Source: JBGCEZ01 sp045106735 (GTDB taxonomy: Bacteria > Planctomycetota > Phycisphaerae > Phycisphaerales > SM1A02). Taken from it: a stretch of 24,600 nucleotides of DNA. The stretch covers positions 1 to 24,600 of the forward strand of contig JBGCEZ010000104.1 in NCBI GenBank assembly GCA_045106735.1. Reading direction: 5' to 3'. Both the position numbers and the translations under genes were made by a program. Positions 7,541-14,084 of this stretch are shown in pieces. Under the pieces are notes generated by a model. The model saw only the letters and a list, made by a program, of their open reading frames with translations. It did no database searches and was not told the DNA's origin. Positions within the stretch are counted from its first letter, which is position 1. The number at the start of each line of letters is the position of its first letter.

Positions 7541-8367
7541 TACGCGGCATCCGTCGCGTACAGCGCGTCCATGTCGGCTGCGGCCACGTCGCCCGCTGCC
7601 CGATCGAATTGGACATGTCCAGCCCGCAGGCCGAGCAAACGCGGGCAGAAGCGGCGAGCGAGGGAGACGTCGTGCAAGCTGAAGCACAACGTGATGTCGC
7701 GTTCTTCGGCCAGCTCCGTCACGAGCTGCAAGACGCTCGCCGCGCGCACGGGATCAATGGACGCCACCGGTTCGTCGAGCAGCAAGATCCGCGGACGCTG
7801 GAAGACCGCCCGGGCGATGGCCACCCGCTGCTGCTGTCCGCCCGACAGTCGATCGGTGCGTTGGAACAGCGTGTCCCCGATGCCCAGCCGATCCAGAATG
7901 GCGTGCACTTCGGCGTACCGCCGGCCCGGCCGGAGCATCGTCCACCACCCCGCCAGGGCCGACTGCCGGGACAATCCACCGAGCAAGACGTTCTGCACCA
8001 CGCGGAGGTTGCCCACCAGGGCGTGATCCTGCGGCACGAACGCCACGTCCGCGCGTCGGGCTGGCGCCATGGCGTCAGCGGGCGCCGGACGACGACGCGA
8101 TCGGTCCGCCGCGCGTCTCTCCGGCCCGGACGCGGTTCGACTCGCCGATCGCCCACCATCCCGAAGCGCACCGAACACGCGGCAAGATCCCTCGGCTGGT
8201 TCGAGCATGCCCGCCCCGATGCGGAGCAATGTCGTCTTGCCCGCCCCACTCGGACCGAGGACCGCCACGCGCTCGCCGCGATCGAGACGCAGATTGACGT
8301 TCGTCAGGACCGCCCGGTCGGCGTAGGTCATCCCGACCCCGTCGAACGCGAGACCCGGCTCATTCAC
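7540..8367 (-). CDS. ABC transporter ATP-binding protein, PhnC-like
   Basis: 275 residues from GTG 8367, which overlaps the binding-protein stop (GTGA). All nucleotide-binding motifs are intact: Walker A G38-P-S-G-A-G-K-T45, Q-loop Q113, signature L174-S-G-G-Q-Q-Q, Walker B with D198-E199, and H-loop H232. An Arg/Ala/Pro-rich insert (about residues 68-106) sits between the Walker A half and the Q-loop and is not normal for PhnC proteins. The protein powers uptake through the two permeases downstream. The family covers phosphonate, phosphite, phosphate-ester and probably selenate importers, so the ATPase itself does not settle the substrate. Confidence 0.93.
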   Translation of the reverse strand: MNEPGLAFDGVGMTYADRAVLTNVNLRLDRGERVAVLGPSGAGKTTLLRIGAGMLEPAEGSCRVFGALRDGGRSASRTASGPERRAADRSRRRPAPADAMAPARRADVAFVPQDHALVGNLRVVQNVLLGGLSRQSALAGWWTMLRPGRRYAEVHAILDRLGIGDTLFQRTDRLSGGQQQRVAIARAVFQRPRILLLDEPVASIDPVRAASVLQLVTELAEERDITLCFSLHDVSLARRFCPRLLGLRAGHVQFDRAAGDVAAADMDALYATDAA

Positions 8368-9275
8368 CGGAGGAACCCGAGTTCGCGGGCGACGTCGGCG
8401 ATCACATCAAAGTCAGCGTTTTCCGCCGGGATCATCGCTTCGCGCGGGAACGCGGCCAGCAATTCCGGATCGTCGACCGCAATCAAGACTGCCTGCAAGC
8501 GGTCGATGAAACCCTCACCGAACCACTCATCCAGGACGGGGTGCGCGGTGAAGTTGTAGTCGGCATACGGTGGCGTCCGCCAGATCACGCGGCATTCGTC
8601 AGCGCTCGTCCGGCCGTCGGCCACGCGGGCGTTGTAGACCTTGTAATTGACCGCACCGACCGGGACCTGGCCAGAGGCGACGAGCTCGACCGTCTTGTCG
8701 TGCGAACCAGAGAACGTCGGGGCCGAGGCAAAGAACGCCTCGGGCGCCTGGCCGGTGGCGTTGCGGATGAAGTACTCGGGCATGAGGCGACCGGACGTGG
8801 ACGACTCCGATCCGAAGGTGAACGCGAAGTCGGCGATTCCCGCCGGAAACGCATCCCCGCGTTCGAGCCCGGTGGATTCGTGGGCGATGAAGTACGAGTA
8901 GTACTCGGGGTCGGCCTTGCCCTGGGCGATGGCCCGGGCTCCGGCCACCGCTTCGCGGGCCTGCACGCCGGTCAGTCCACCGAACCACGCGAGCTGGACG
9001 TCGCCGCCGCGGAACAGTTCGACGGACGCGCGGTAGTCGATGGCCGGGACGTACTCGACCTTGACGCCGAGTTCCGTCGAGAGGTGGGCGGCCCAGCGAT
9101 CGAACTTCGCCTGCAGCGCCGCGGCGTCCTGATCGGGGATCGCACTGAAGCGGAGCACGCGTTCAGTTTCGGATGCGGCGGTGGAATCCGGATCAGCGGC
9201 AGAACAGCCGGCGGCGGCGAGCGACGCAGCGAGGGCGACGACCGCAAGCAGCGGCATCAAGAATCGGAGGGACAT
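8364..9275 (-). CDS. PhnD-like ABC importer substrate-binding lipoprotein (selenate/phosphonate type)
   Basis: 303 residues from ATG 9275. Signal peptide with a lipobox-like L-A-A-A-G-C and lipidation Cys at 24. The mature protein follows the PhnD/PtxB pattern: an L-R-F-S-A-I-P-D-Q-D start, a Y-R-A-S-V-E-L-F segment, D-V-Q-L-A-W-F-G-G-L, a serine cluster (F-T-F-G-S-E-S-S-T-S-G-R-L) and F-S-G-S-H-D-K-T-V-E-L-V. From memory of families, the AIPDQ start, WFGGLTGVQAR and the SESSTSGRLMPEYF segment fit the subgroup named putative selenate ABC transporter binding protein better than classical PhnD. No selenium gene is in the window, so the substrate (selenate, phosphonate, phosphite or another oxyanion) is open. 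It is the first gene of the D-C-E-E operon. Confidence 0.87.
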   Translation of the reverse strand: MSLRFLMPLLAVVALAASLAAAGCSAADPDSTAASETERVLRFSAIPDQDAAALQAKFDRWAAHLSTELGVKVEYVPAIDYRASVELFRGGDVQLAWFGGLTGVQAREAVAGARAIAQGKADPEYYSYFIAHESTGLERGDAFPAGIADFAFTFGSESSTSGRLMPEYFIRNATGQAPEAFFASAPTFSGSHDKTVELVASGQVPVGAVNYKVYNARVADGRTSADECRVIWRTPPYADYNFTAHPVLDEWFGEGFIDRLQAVLIAVDDPELLAAFPREAMIPAENADFDVIADVARELGFLR

Positions 9276-9359
9276 GGGGGCATCTCATGGGCGTGTGGGG
9301 GAGGAAGTGAAGGCTCGAGTCGCGCAGGGGCGGGCACATGCACCGGCGACGATCCGACC

Positions 9360-9365
9360 AGAATA
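9360..9365 (-). promoter_or_regulatory. Candidate -10 box for the PhnD-CEE importer operon
   Basis: TATTCT on the minus strand, preceded by GGGC, with ATG 9275 about 80 nt downstream. The -35 region has no TTGACA-like hexamer at 16-18 nt, so this is a half-supported call. Confidence 0.35.
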
Positions 9366-9461
9366 GCCCGCCCATCCCGTGCTTGGTCGACCCCGGCGCT
9401 CCGCCAACCCGACGGTGCACACCGACGCCGCCGCCCAACGCCCACTCGCGGCACGCGCGGC

Positions 9462-9596
9462 ACGCCCGTCACACCAGCCACGCCAGACACGCCCGTGACA
9501 CCAGCCACGCCGGGCGCGCCGGCCACGCCCGGCATGTCGGCCACGCCTGGCACGGCGGCCTCGGCGGGCACACCAGCCGCGCCGGCCACGGCCAGA
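9462..9596 (-). repeat. Degenerate 9-nt tandem array (about 15 units) just after corA
   Basis: Read on the plus strand, consecutive nonamers such as ACGCCCGTC, ACACCAGCC, ACGCCAGAC, ACGCCCGTG, ACACCAGCC and ACGCCGGGC continue in register to 9596. Positions 9462-9488 and 9489-9515 also form a 27-nt higher-order duplication. The array ends 24 nt beyond the corA stop codon in the direction of corA transcription. Both strands can be read as repetitive peptides (T-P-x-T-P-x or G-V-x-G-V-x), but no start, RBS or family supports translation. Confidence 0.85.
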
Positions 9597-9620
9597 CCGG
9601 CCACACTCTGTCACACCGAA

Positions 9621-10712
9621 TCAGATCCAGCGTTTCCGCCGGAAGGAGTACAACAGCCCCGCGGCCACGCCACCGAGCACGCACACCAACACGGGGTACC
9701 CGTACCGCCACTGCAACTCGGGCATGTTCCACGGCGAGTCTTGATTGAAGTTCATCCCGTAGAGCCCCACGATGAAACTCAATGGAATGAAGATCGCGGC
9801 GAAGATGGTGAGCACCTTCATCACTTCGTTCATTCGATTGCTCACCGTGGCGAGGTGGACATCAAGCAACCCAGACGAGATCTCGCGATAGGTTTCGAGT
9901 GTGTCCAACAACTGAATGGTGTGGTCGAGGCAGTCTCGCAAGTACACATGGGTATCCGCCGAAACGAACTCAGACTCGTCGCGAATCAACGAATGCAGGA
10001 GTTCTCGATGCGGACTGAGGGCGCGGCGGATGACCAGCAAGTCGCGTTTGATCGCGTGGATCGTGCCACTGAACTGTCCCTCGGGGTTGGCCAGCACTTC
10101 TTCTTCGAGTGCCTCGAGTCGATCGCCGTACGCTTCCACCGCTGGAAAGAACCCATCGATGAGTGCATCGATCAAGGCGTACGCAAGATAATCTGAACCG
10201 GCCGTTCGAATCCGCCGCAGCCCTTTTCGAATGCGCGTCCGCACCTGTCCAAATGAATCGCCGGGACGCTCTTGGAACGTGAGCACGAATCCATCTCCGA
10301 CGAAGATGCTCACTTGTTCCGTCGCGATCCCGCCGCCAGCTTCGATCATGCGGGCCACGACAAAGAGATGTTCGTCGTAGGGCTCGACCTTGGCCCGCTG
10401 GGGGACGTTCACCACATCTTCGAGCGCGAGCGGATGAAGACTGAAGCGATCGGCGATGTCGCGCAGGGTCGACTCATCGCCCAGGCCATTGACGTTGATC
10501 CAGACGACGGGCCAGCGGGCGCAATGGGCATCGATCTCCGATGCATCCGCCAGGTCGGCTTCTTCCATGCCTTCCGGCCCGAATCCGATGACCGAGATCT
10601 CGCTCGATAGCGCATCGGGATCCACCGCCAGGGTGCCGGGCGATGTCCCGGCCACCGCAGTGCGTCGAATGATCGGCACGCGGCCAGAAGGATGGGCGAC
10701 ATCGCTGTCCAT
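9621..10712 (-). CDS. corA: CorA-family magnesium/cobalt transporter
   Basis: 363 residues from ATG 10712, close to the family's usual length of 320-370. The long N-terminal cytoplasmic domain includes V-V-W-I-N-V-N-G-L, H-P-L-A-L-E-D-V and Y-D-E-H-L-F-V-V, followed by a long helical stalk (residues about 170-290). Two C-terminal TM helices follow. The signature G-M-N is at residues 319-321 at the end of TM1, and the periplasmic loop carries the M-P-E-L motif. The end is a basic R-R-K-R-W-I. CorA proteins are pentameric channels for Mg2+ (also Co2+, Ni2+), gated by cytoplasmic metal binding. It stands alone: a divergent nitroreductase upstream, and a repeat array then the importer downstream. 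Confidence 0.95.
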   Translation of the reverse strand: MDSDVAHPSGRVPIIRRTAVAGTSPGTLAVDPDALSSEISVIGFGPEGMEEADLADASEIDAHCARWPVVWINVNGLGDESTLRDIADRFSLHPLALEDVVNVPQRAKVEPYDEHLFVVARMIEAGGGIATEQVSIFVGDGFVLTFQERPGDSFGQVRTRIRKGLRRIRTAGSDYLAYALIDALIDGFFPAVEAYGDRLEALEEEVLANPEGQFSGTIHAIKRDLLVIRRALSPHRELLHSLIRDESEFVSADTHVYLRDCLDHTIQLLDTLETYREISSGLLDVHLATVSNRMNEVMKVLTIFAAIFIPLSFIVGLYGMNFNQDSPWNMPELQWRYGYPVLVCVLGGVAAGLLYSFRRKRWI

Positions 10713-10912
10713 GGGCGAAGACTCACGTTGAAGGAACGTTTCGGGACCGATTGAACCCTGCGACTCCGCGTCCCGACCGAAGGGGCGAGATCCACCCGGG
10801 ACAGTGTCGCTGATTCTGTCGCGTGGCGTTCAAGACCATGCCCCGACGGCCGCCGGCGGCAGGGGATACAGTCTCGCGGTCCACTCCCCCACTTCCCAAT
10901 CAGGGCAACGCC

Positions 10913-11521
10913 ATGAATACCCTCGACGCCATTCGCGCCCGCCGTTCCGTCAAGCAGTTCGACGCGGATCACGTGATGCCCGACGCCGACCTTCGCACCA
11001 TCCTCGAAGCGGCGATGCAGGCTCCCACGTCCTTCAACATCCAGCACTGGCGATTCGTCGTGGTGCGTGATGCGGAGCTTCGCCAGAAGATCCGTGCCGT
11101 GGGCAACGACCAAGCGCAGATGACCGACGCTTCGGTCTTGATCGTGATGACGGCCGACGTCAACGCCTGGAAGAAGGACCCCGCCCGCTATTGGCGCAAC
11201 GCTCCGGACGAGGTCGCCGAGTTGCTGGTCAACTGGATGGGGCCGTTCCACGAAGGCCGGACCGAACTGCAGCGCGACGAAGCCATGCGATCGATCGGCA
11301 TGGCCATGCAGACGATCATGCTGGCCGCGAAGGCCACGGGCTACGACTCATGCCCGATGGTCGGCTTCGACTTCGAGCCGGTGGCCGAATTGATCGGGTT
11401 GCCGGACGACCACTGCCTCGGCCCGATGATCGCCATCGGCAAGGGCACCAAGGAAGCCTGGCCGAAGCCCGGCCAGCTCAGCTACGACGAAGTCGTGATC
11501 GAGAACCGATTCGGCGGGTGA
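10913..11521 (+). CDS. Nitroreductase family flavoprotein
   Basis: ATG 10913 gives 202 residues, normal for the family; an in-frame extension to 10823 lies upstream of a possible -10 (TACAGT, 10867-10872) and is unlikely to be coding. The N-terminus D-A-I-R-A-R-R-S-V-K-Q-F is the FMN-contacting RRSxxxF motif, followed by A-M-Q-A-P-T-S-F-N-I-Q-H-W-R-F. The C-terminal part has the S-I-G-M-A-M-Q-T-I-M-L-A-A-K-A-T-G-Y helix and an I-A-I-G-K-G strand. Such enzymes use NAD(P)H and FMN to reduce nitroaromatics, quinones or other substrates; the physiological substrate cannot be read from sequence. A hexamer repeat array starts 21 nt after the stop. Confidence 0.9.
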   Translation: MNTLDAIRARRSVKQFDADHVMPDADLRTILEAAMQAPTSFNIQHWRFVVVRDAELRQKIRAVGNDQAQMTDASVLIVMTADVNAWKKDPARYWRNAPDEVAELLVNWMGPFHEGRTELQRDEAMRSIGMAMQTIMLAAKATGYDSCPMVGFDFEPVAELIGLPDDHCLGPMIAIGKGTKEAWPKPGQLSYDEVVIENRFGG

Positions 11522-11541
11522 CCGCCGACCGGGTCGCGAGC

Positions 11542-11613
11542 GTTTCGGTGTCGGCGTTGGCGTTGGCCTTGGCGTTGACGTTGGCTTCGGCGTTGGTTTC
11601 GGTTTCGGTTTCG
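11542..11613 (+). repeat. Hexamer tandem array (12 units) after the nitroreductase stop
   Basis: Twelve contiguous 6-nt units of two types, GCGTTG-like and GTTTCG-like. The first is GTTTCG at 11542, the middle is dominated by GCGTTG, and the last three (11596-11613) are identical GTTTCG. It begins 21 nt after the TGA at 11519-11521 and ends 68 nt before the next ATG. Confidence 0.9.
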
Positions 11614-11667
11614 GCGGCATGCCGACCGCGGCTCTCGGCTCCCGGCACGCGGCACGCGCGGCTGCGA

Positions 11668-11673
11668 TACGCT
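11668..11673 (+). promoter_or_regulatory. Candidate -10 box for a leaderless EamA transcript
   Basis: TACGCT preceded by GA, ending eight bases before ATG 11682. There is no purine-rich Shine-Dalgarno between it and the start, so transcription would begin at or within a few bases of the ATG. No clear -35 is seen. Confidence 0.35.
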
Positions 11674-11681
11674 CGCCGGCC

Positions 11682-12125
11682 ATGAAAGCACTCTTGCTCG
11701 CGGTCTCCGCCGGCCTCTGCTGGGGCATCGGAGAAGTCGCCACCAAGTCGGTCCTGCACGGCGGCCGGGTCGGTCCGCTGACCGCCCTGGCCATTCGCTC
11801 CACCCTCGCCCTCCCGCTGCTCTGGTGCGTGGCCGCGTGGTTCTTGGCCCGCAGCGCGGAACCCGAAACGTGGCTCCGGGCCGGCCGCAGCGACTGGACG
11901 AAACTGATCCTGGGATCTGGACTCGCGGCCGGATTCGGCGGGATGGCCTGTTTCTATCTGGCCCTGCACGCCGGCGAAGTCTCGCGGGTCAAACCCATCG
12001 CGTTCACCGTCGCCCCCGCCTGCGGCGTGCTGCTCGGCTGGCTGGTGCTGGGGGAGCCGCTGGGTGCGCGAAAACTCACCGGCGTGGGCCTGGTGCTGGT
12101 GGGACTGGTGTTCATCGCGCGGTGA
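11682..12125 (+). CDS. Half-size EamA/DMT-family membrane protein
   Basis: 147 residues from ATG 11682; the in-frame 11619 start would reach back toward the repeat array. About five TM helices: residues 3-20, 30-50, 67-88, 95-115 and 120-145. The helices carry the EamA hallmarks, A-G-L-C-W-G-x-x-E-V-A-T-K near the start and L-G-W-L-V-L-G-E-P-L-G near the end, followed by G-V-G-L-V-L-V-G-L-V. Typical DMT transporters have ten TM helices (two EamA domains); this single-domain form would need to dimerise, as small EamA and EmrE-like proteins do. The substrate is unknown. The gene ends 65 nt before the convergent DUF1476 gene and no terminator is evident between them. Confidence 0.82.
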   Translation: MKALLLAVSAGLCWGIGEVATKSVLHGGRVGPLTALAIRSTLALPLLWCVAAWFLARSAEPETWLRAGRSDWTKLILGSGLAAGFGGMACFYLALHAGEVSRVKPIAFTVAPACGVLLGWLVLGEPLGARKLTGVGLVLVGLVFIAR

Positions 12126-12190
12126 CCGCCCAGGCCTTCGAGTGGTCGAGGCTCAGGCAGGATGCCGAGATCCAGGAGATCGCTCGGGCC

Positions 12191-12508
12191 TCAGGGCAGC
12201 AACGCTTCGCGCGCCGCGTCATCGCAGCGTTCGAGTTCCTGCTGGACCTGGTCGGCGTCGATCGCCACGTTCTTCGCCTCGAAGTCGGCCACGATCTTGC
12301 GGACGACGTCGTCCGATCCGACCTCTTCGAAGTCGGCCTTGACCACGGTGGCGACGTACGCGTCGACCTCGTCGCCGGCCATGCCCATCTTCTCGGCCGC
12401 CCAGTGCCCGAGGGCTCGGTTCCGGTGCATTTCCACCTTGAACCGGAGTTCCGAGTCAACCTTGAACTTTGCTTCCATCGCTTCGCGTCGACGATCGAGA
12501 TCAGACAT
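12191..12508 (-). CDS. DUF1476 protein, homologue of the F1-ATPase inhibitor zeta subunit
   Basis: 105 residues from ATG 12508, preceded by GAGG seven bases upstream. A longer frame to 12676 exists but covers the promoter region. The sequence follows the alphaproteobacterial DUF1476/zeta pattern end to end: D-R-R-R-E-A-M-E-A-K-F, S-E-L-R-F-K, R-N-R-A-L-G-H-W-A-A-E-K-M-G, Y-V-A-T-V-V-K-A-D-F-E-E, then D-D-V-V-R-K-I-V-A-D and a helical C-terminus. In Paracoccus denitrificans the zeta protein blocks ATP hydrolysis by F1 through its N-terminal segment; whether this homologue inhibits ATPase is inference. The family is known mainly from Alphaproteobacteria, so its presence in a planctomycete-like genome is unexpected. 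Base composition resembles the neighbours. It is the last gene of the minus-strand group and has its own candidate promoter. Confidence 0.88.
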   Translation of the reverse strand: MSDLDRRREAMEAKFKVDSELRFKVEMHRNRALGHWAAEKMGMAGDEVDAYVATVVKADFEEVGSDDVVRKIVADFEAKNVAIDADQVQQELERCDDAAREALLP

Positions 12509-12599
12509 GTCAATGCCTCGTGTATCGGGATGACCGGGGAGAGCCGCGGGACAGTGAACGGCGGGCGACGTTCGCCCAAGACCCGTGCTGACCCACCCC

Positions 12600-12605
12600 A
12601 TGATA
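12600..12605 (-). promoter_or_regulatory. Candidate -10 box for the DUF1476 gene
   Basis: TATCAT on the minus strand, directly downstream of the GGCGATCGCC palindrome, giving a leader of about 85 nt to ATG 12508. The -35 is not TTGACA-like at 16-18 nt, which could mean activator dependence. Confidence 0.4.
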
Positions 12606-12641
12606 GGCGATCGCCGGGCGCGATTGTGGACGACGATCGCC
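12606..12641. promoter_or_regulatory. Inverted repeat over the -35 region of the DUF1476 promoter
   Basis: GGCGATCG (12606-12613) and CGATCGCC (12634-12641) are perfect inverted 8-mers separated by 20 nt, adjacent to the TATCAT -10 on the minus strand. The left arm is also inside a 10-bp palindrome (GGCGATCGCC, 12606-12615). It could be an operator, but GC-rich sequence yields chance palindromes. Confidence 0.3.
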
Positions 12642-12695
12642 ACCGGCACCACCGTCACCGACAGCGGCGGCGCCAACCCCGCCGGCCACGGTCGC

Positions 12696-12878
12696 CTACT
12701 CCGCCGACGCGTCGATCGCGGGCTCGCCGTCGCGGGTGAACGACACCCGCAGCACGTTCGGCCGGCAGCACACGGGGCAGTCTTCCACGTATTCCTGGTG
12801 CGTACCTCCGCTCGGATCCACGCGCACGTCGATCATTTCGCCGCAGGCCGGGCAAATGTAGTGGCCGAGGGTCTCCAC
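12696..12878 (-). CDS. Small CPXCG-motif zinc-ribbon protein
   Basis: 60 residues from GTG 12878, with GGAG eight bases upstream; the frame continues upstream but into the preceding gene. The protein has C9-P-A-C12 and C34-P-V-C37-C38-R-P, separated by an I-D-V-R-V-D-P-S-G-G and Q-E-Y-V-E-D stretch. This is the pattern of the Cys-rich CPXCG family (PF14255 as remembered): a single zinc ribbon of about 60 residues and unknown role. It lies 43 nt downstream of a much larger zinc-ribbon membrane protein on the same strand and may share its transcript. Confidence 0.85.
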   Translation of the reverse strand: METLGHYICPACGEMIDVRVDPSGGTHQEYVEDCPVCCRPNVLRVSFTRDGEPAIDASAE

Positions 12879-12921
12879 GGATCTGGCTCCACGCAGTGCT
12901 TGCAACGGTGTTCGGCCTGAC

Positions 12922-13806
12922 TCACGCCGGCCGCGAATCTGCATCGCCCGGCAGCACGCTGCCGCACTTCGGGCAGGTGCCTCGGGGATCGTCCACCAGA
13001 CACCCGCACGCACACCGAGCCCGGCGACCGCATTCCGGGCACCGATCACCGGTCAGTCGGAACAACAGGTATCCACAGGCGCACCGCGGCTCTTCGACGT
13101 TCACCTCGATGCGCAGGCCGCACGTGCCGCACTGACTCGCGCCCACCCGGAGCGAATCGTCGGCCCCGCACCTCGGACACACGAGCTTGACCCGAAGATC
13201 TCGGTCGATCGATTCACGTCCGGTGCGCCGGCGAAACGAGTCGAGCAACGCGAGGATCGGCGTGACGATGGTCCCGCATCCGCCCAGGATGCCGAGCACC
13301 GCCACGAATCGAATGAGCAGCTCATCGTCGAATTCCCACCATATCGCTGGGATGCTGATGGCCAGGAGAACGGCGGCCACGCCCAACGTGGCCACCCGCG
13401 CTCGCCGGAACCACGGCCGGTCCAGCCGGAGCAAGGACAGCATGCCCAGGTGCGCAGCCCAAACAGAAAGAAACGTCAGCGAGAATCCCGTCTTCAGGAG
13501 GATCTCATCCCAGTCGAACCCTCCTCGCCAGCGCCCCGGATTCCCCCAGATCAGGGGAAGCCAGAGGGCCCACGCGACGGGAGAGCACACGATCCCGATC
13601 CACATCGCCCAACGGATGCGATGCCGACTGACCACGATGGAACACGCGAGCGACGGAAGGCTGTGCAAGCCAAGCAGGAGTGCGGTCACCAGAATCTCGT
13701 CGTCGGACCGAATGAAGTCCGGCAGGATGACGACGACGATGCCAAGCAAGGCGGCTTGGGCCAACGAAACGATGAGCGTCCAGAGGAATGCGGTGCGCAG
13801 TCTCAT
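12922..13806 (-). CDS. Six-TM membrane protein with C-terminal zinc-ribbon array
   Basis: 294 residues from ATG 13806; the frame extends to 13974 but that part is Pro/Ser/Arg-rich spacer. Six TM segments at about residues 8-30, 41-62, 67-90, 109-131, 142-161 and 168-192. They are followed by a soluble tail of about 80 residues with six Cys pairs: C-P-R-C, C-G-T-C, C-A-C, C-P-E-C, C-A-C and C-P-K-C. The segment C-A-C-G-Y-L-L-F-R-L-T-G-D-R-C-P-E-C-G matches a zinc-ribbon form that is widespread in Phycisphaerae. Three zinc ribbons would fit the twelve cysteines. The basic residues after TM6 suggest the ribbons face the cytoplasm. No function is known to me; the tail could bind nucleic acid or protein. 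Confidence 0.82.
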   Translation of the reverse strand: MRLRTAFLWTLIVSLAQAALLGIVVVILPDFIRSDDEILVTALLLGLHSLPSLACSIVVSRHRIRWAMWIGIVCSPVAWALWLPLIWGNPGRWRGGFDWDEILLKTGFSLTFLSVWAAHLGMLSLLRLDRPWFRRARVATLGVAAVLLAISIPAIWWEFDDELLIRFVAVLGILGGCGTIVTPILALLDSFRRRTGRESIDRDLRVKLVCPRCGADDSLRVGASQCGTCGLRIEVNVEEPRCACGYLLFRLTGDRCPECGRRARCACGCLVDDPRGTCPKCGSVLPGDADSRPA

Positions 13807-13942
13807 GGGTGCCTCCGATCGCGCCGGCCCACCGCAAGGGCGGGCCGGGCGACTCCATGGTACGGGCGGAGGCGTCTGCGGCGCCGCTGATCTCGGCGAG
13901 GAGCTTCCCGCTGGCTGCGACGGTGATCGGGACCCGGAACCC

Positions 13943-13972
13943 ACGCCTGACCGAACGCCTGACCGAACGCCC
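13943..13972. repeat. 12-nt tandem repeat (2.4 units)
   Basis: ACGCCTGACCGA occurs at 13943-13954 and 13955-13966, followed by ACGCCC. It lies in the 278-nt spacer between the FG-GAP gene stop and the zinc-ribbon protein start on the minus strand, just beyond the terminator-like hairpin. Confidence 0.75.
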
Positions 13973-13987
13973 AATCATGTCCCGACC

Positions 13988-14022
13988 AACGAACAGGGCG
14001 GCACCCACTGGGTACCGCCCTG
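13988..14022 (-). terminator. Terminator-like hairpin after the first FG-GAP gene
   Basis: On the minus strand CAGGGCGG (14022-14015) pairs with CCGCCCTG (14001-13994); after one C-A mismatch a further four pairs (A-C-C-C / G-G-G-T) close a 3-nt loop. The stem is followed by TTCGTTGG, which has a poor T-tract but matches the TTTTCGTTGG tail after the rpmE terminator. It lies 63 nt past the stop of the FG-GAP gene. Confidence 0.55.
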
Positions 14023-14084
14023 CCATGTTCAAGAAGCTTCGCCCCGGGATCATGCCCCACGCATGCCCCCGAACGGACGCCGGC

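Larger units (their letters stand above)
9276..9620. other. 345-nt spacer between corA and the importer operon
   Basis: No credible gene. It contains a nonamer repeat array (9462-9596) next to the corA stop and, on the minus strand, a TATTCT -10-like box at 9365-9360 within GGGCTATTCT. The same 10-mer precedes the tRNA-Asn gene. No good -35 is seen at the right spacing, so the promoter for the importer is only tentative; it would give a leader of about 80 nt. Confidence 0.6.

Noticed and set aside
8541..10196. 551-codon open frame on the plus strand
   Set aside because: It is antisense to the binding-protein and corA genes, which have clear family motifs; its middle is the nonamer array. It shows no domain and reflects GC-rich codon structure.
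12112..12579. 155-codon minus-strand frame overlapping the DUF1476 gene
   Set aside because: Out of frame with the DUF1476 sequence, which matches its family over the full length.
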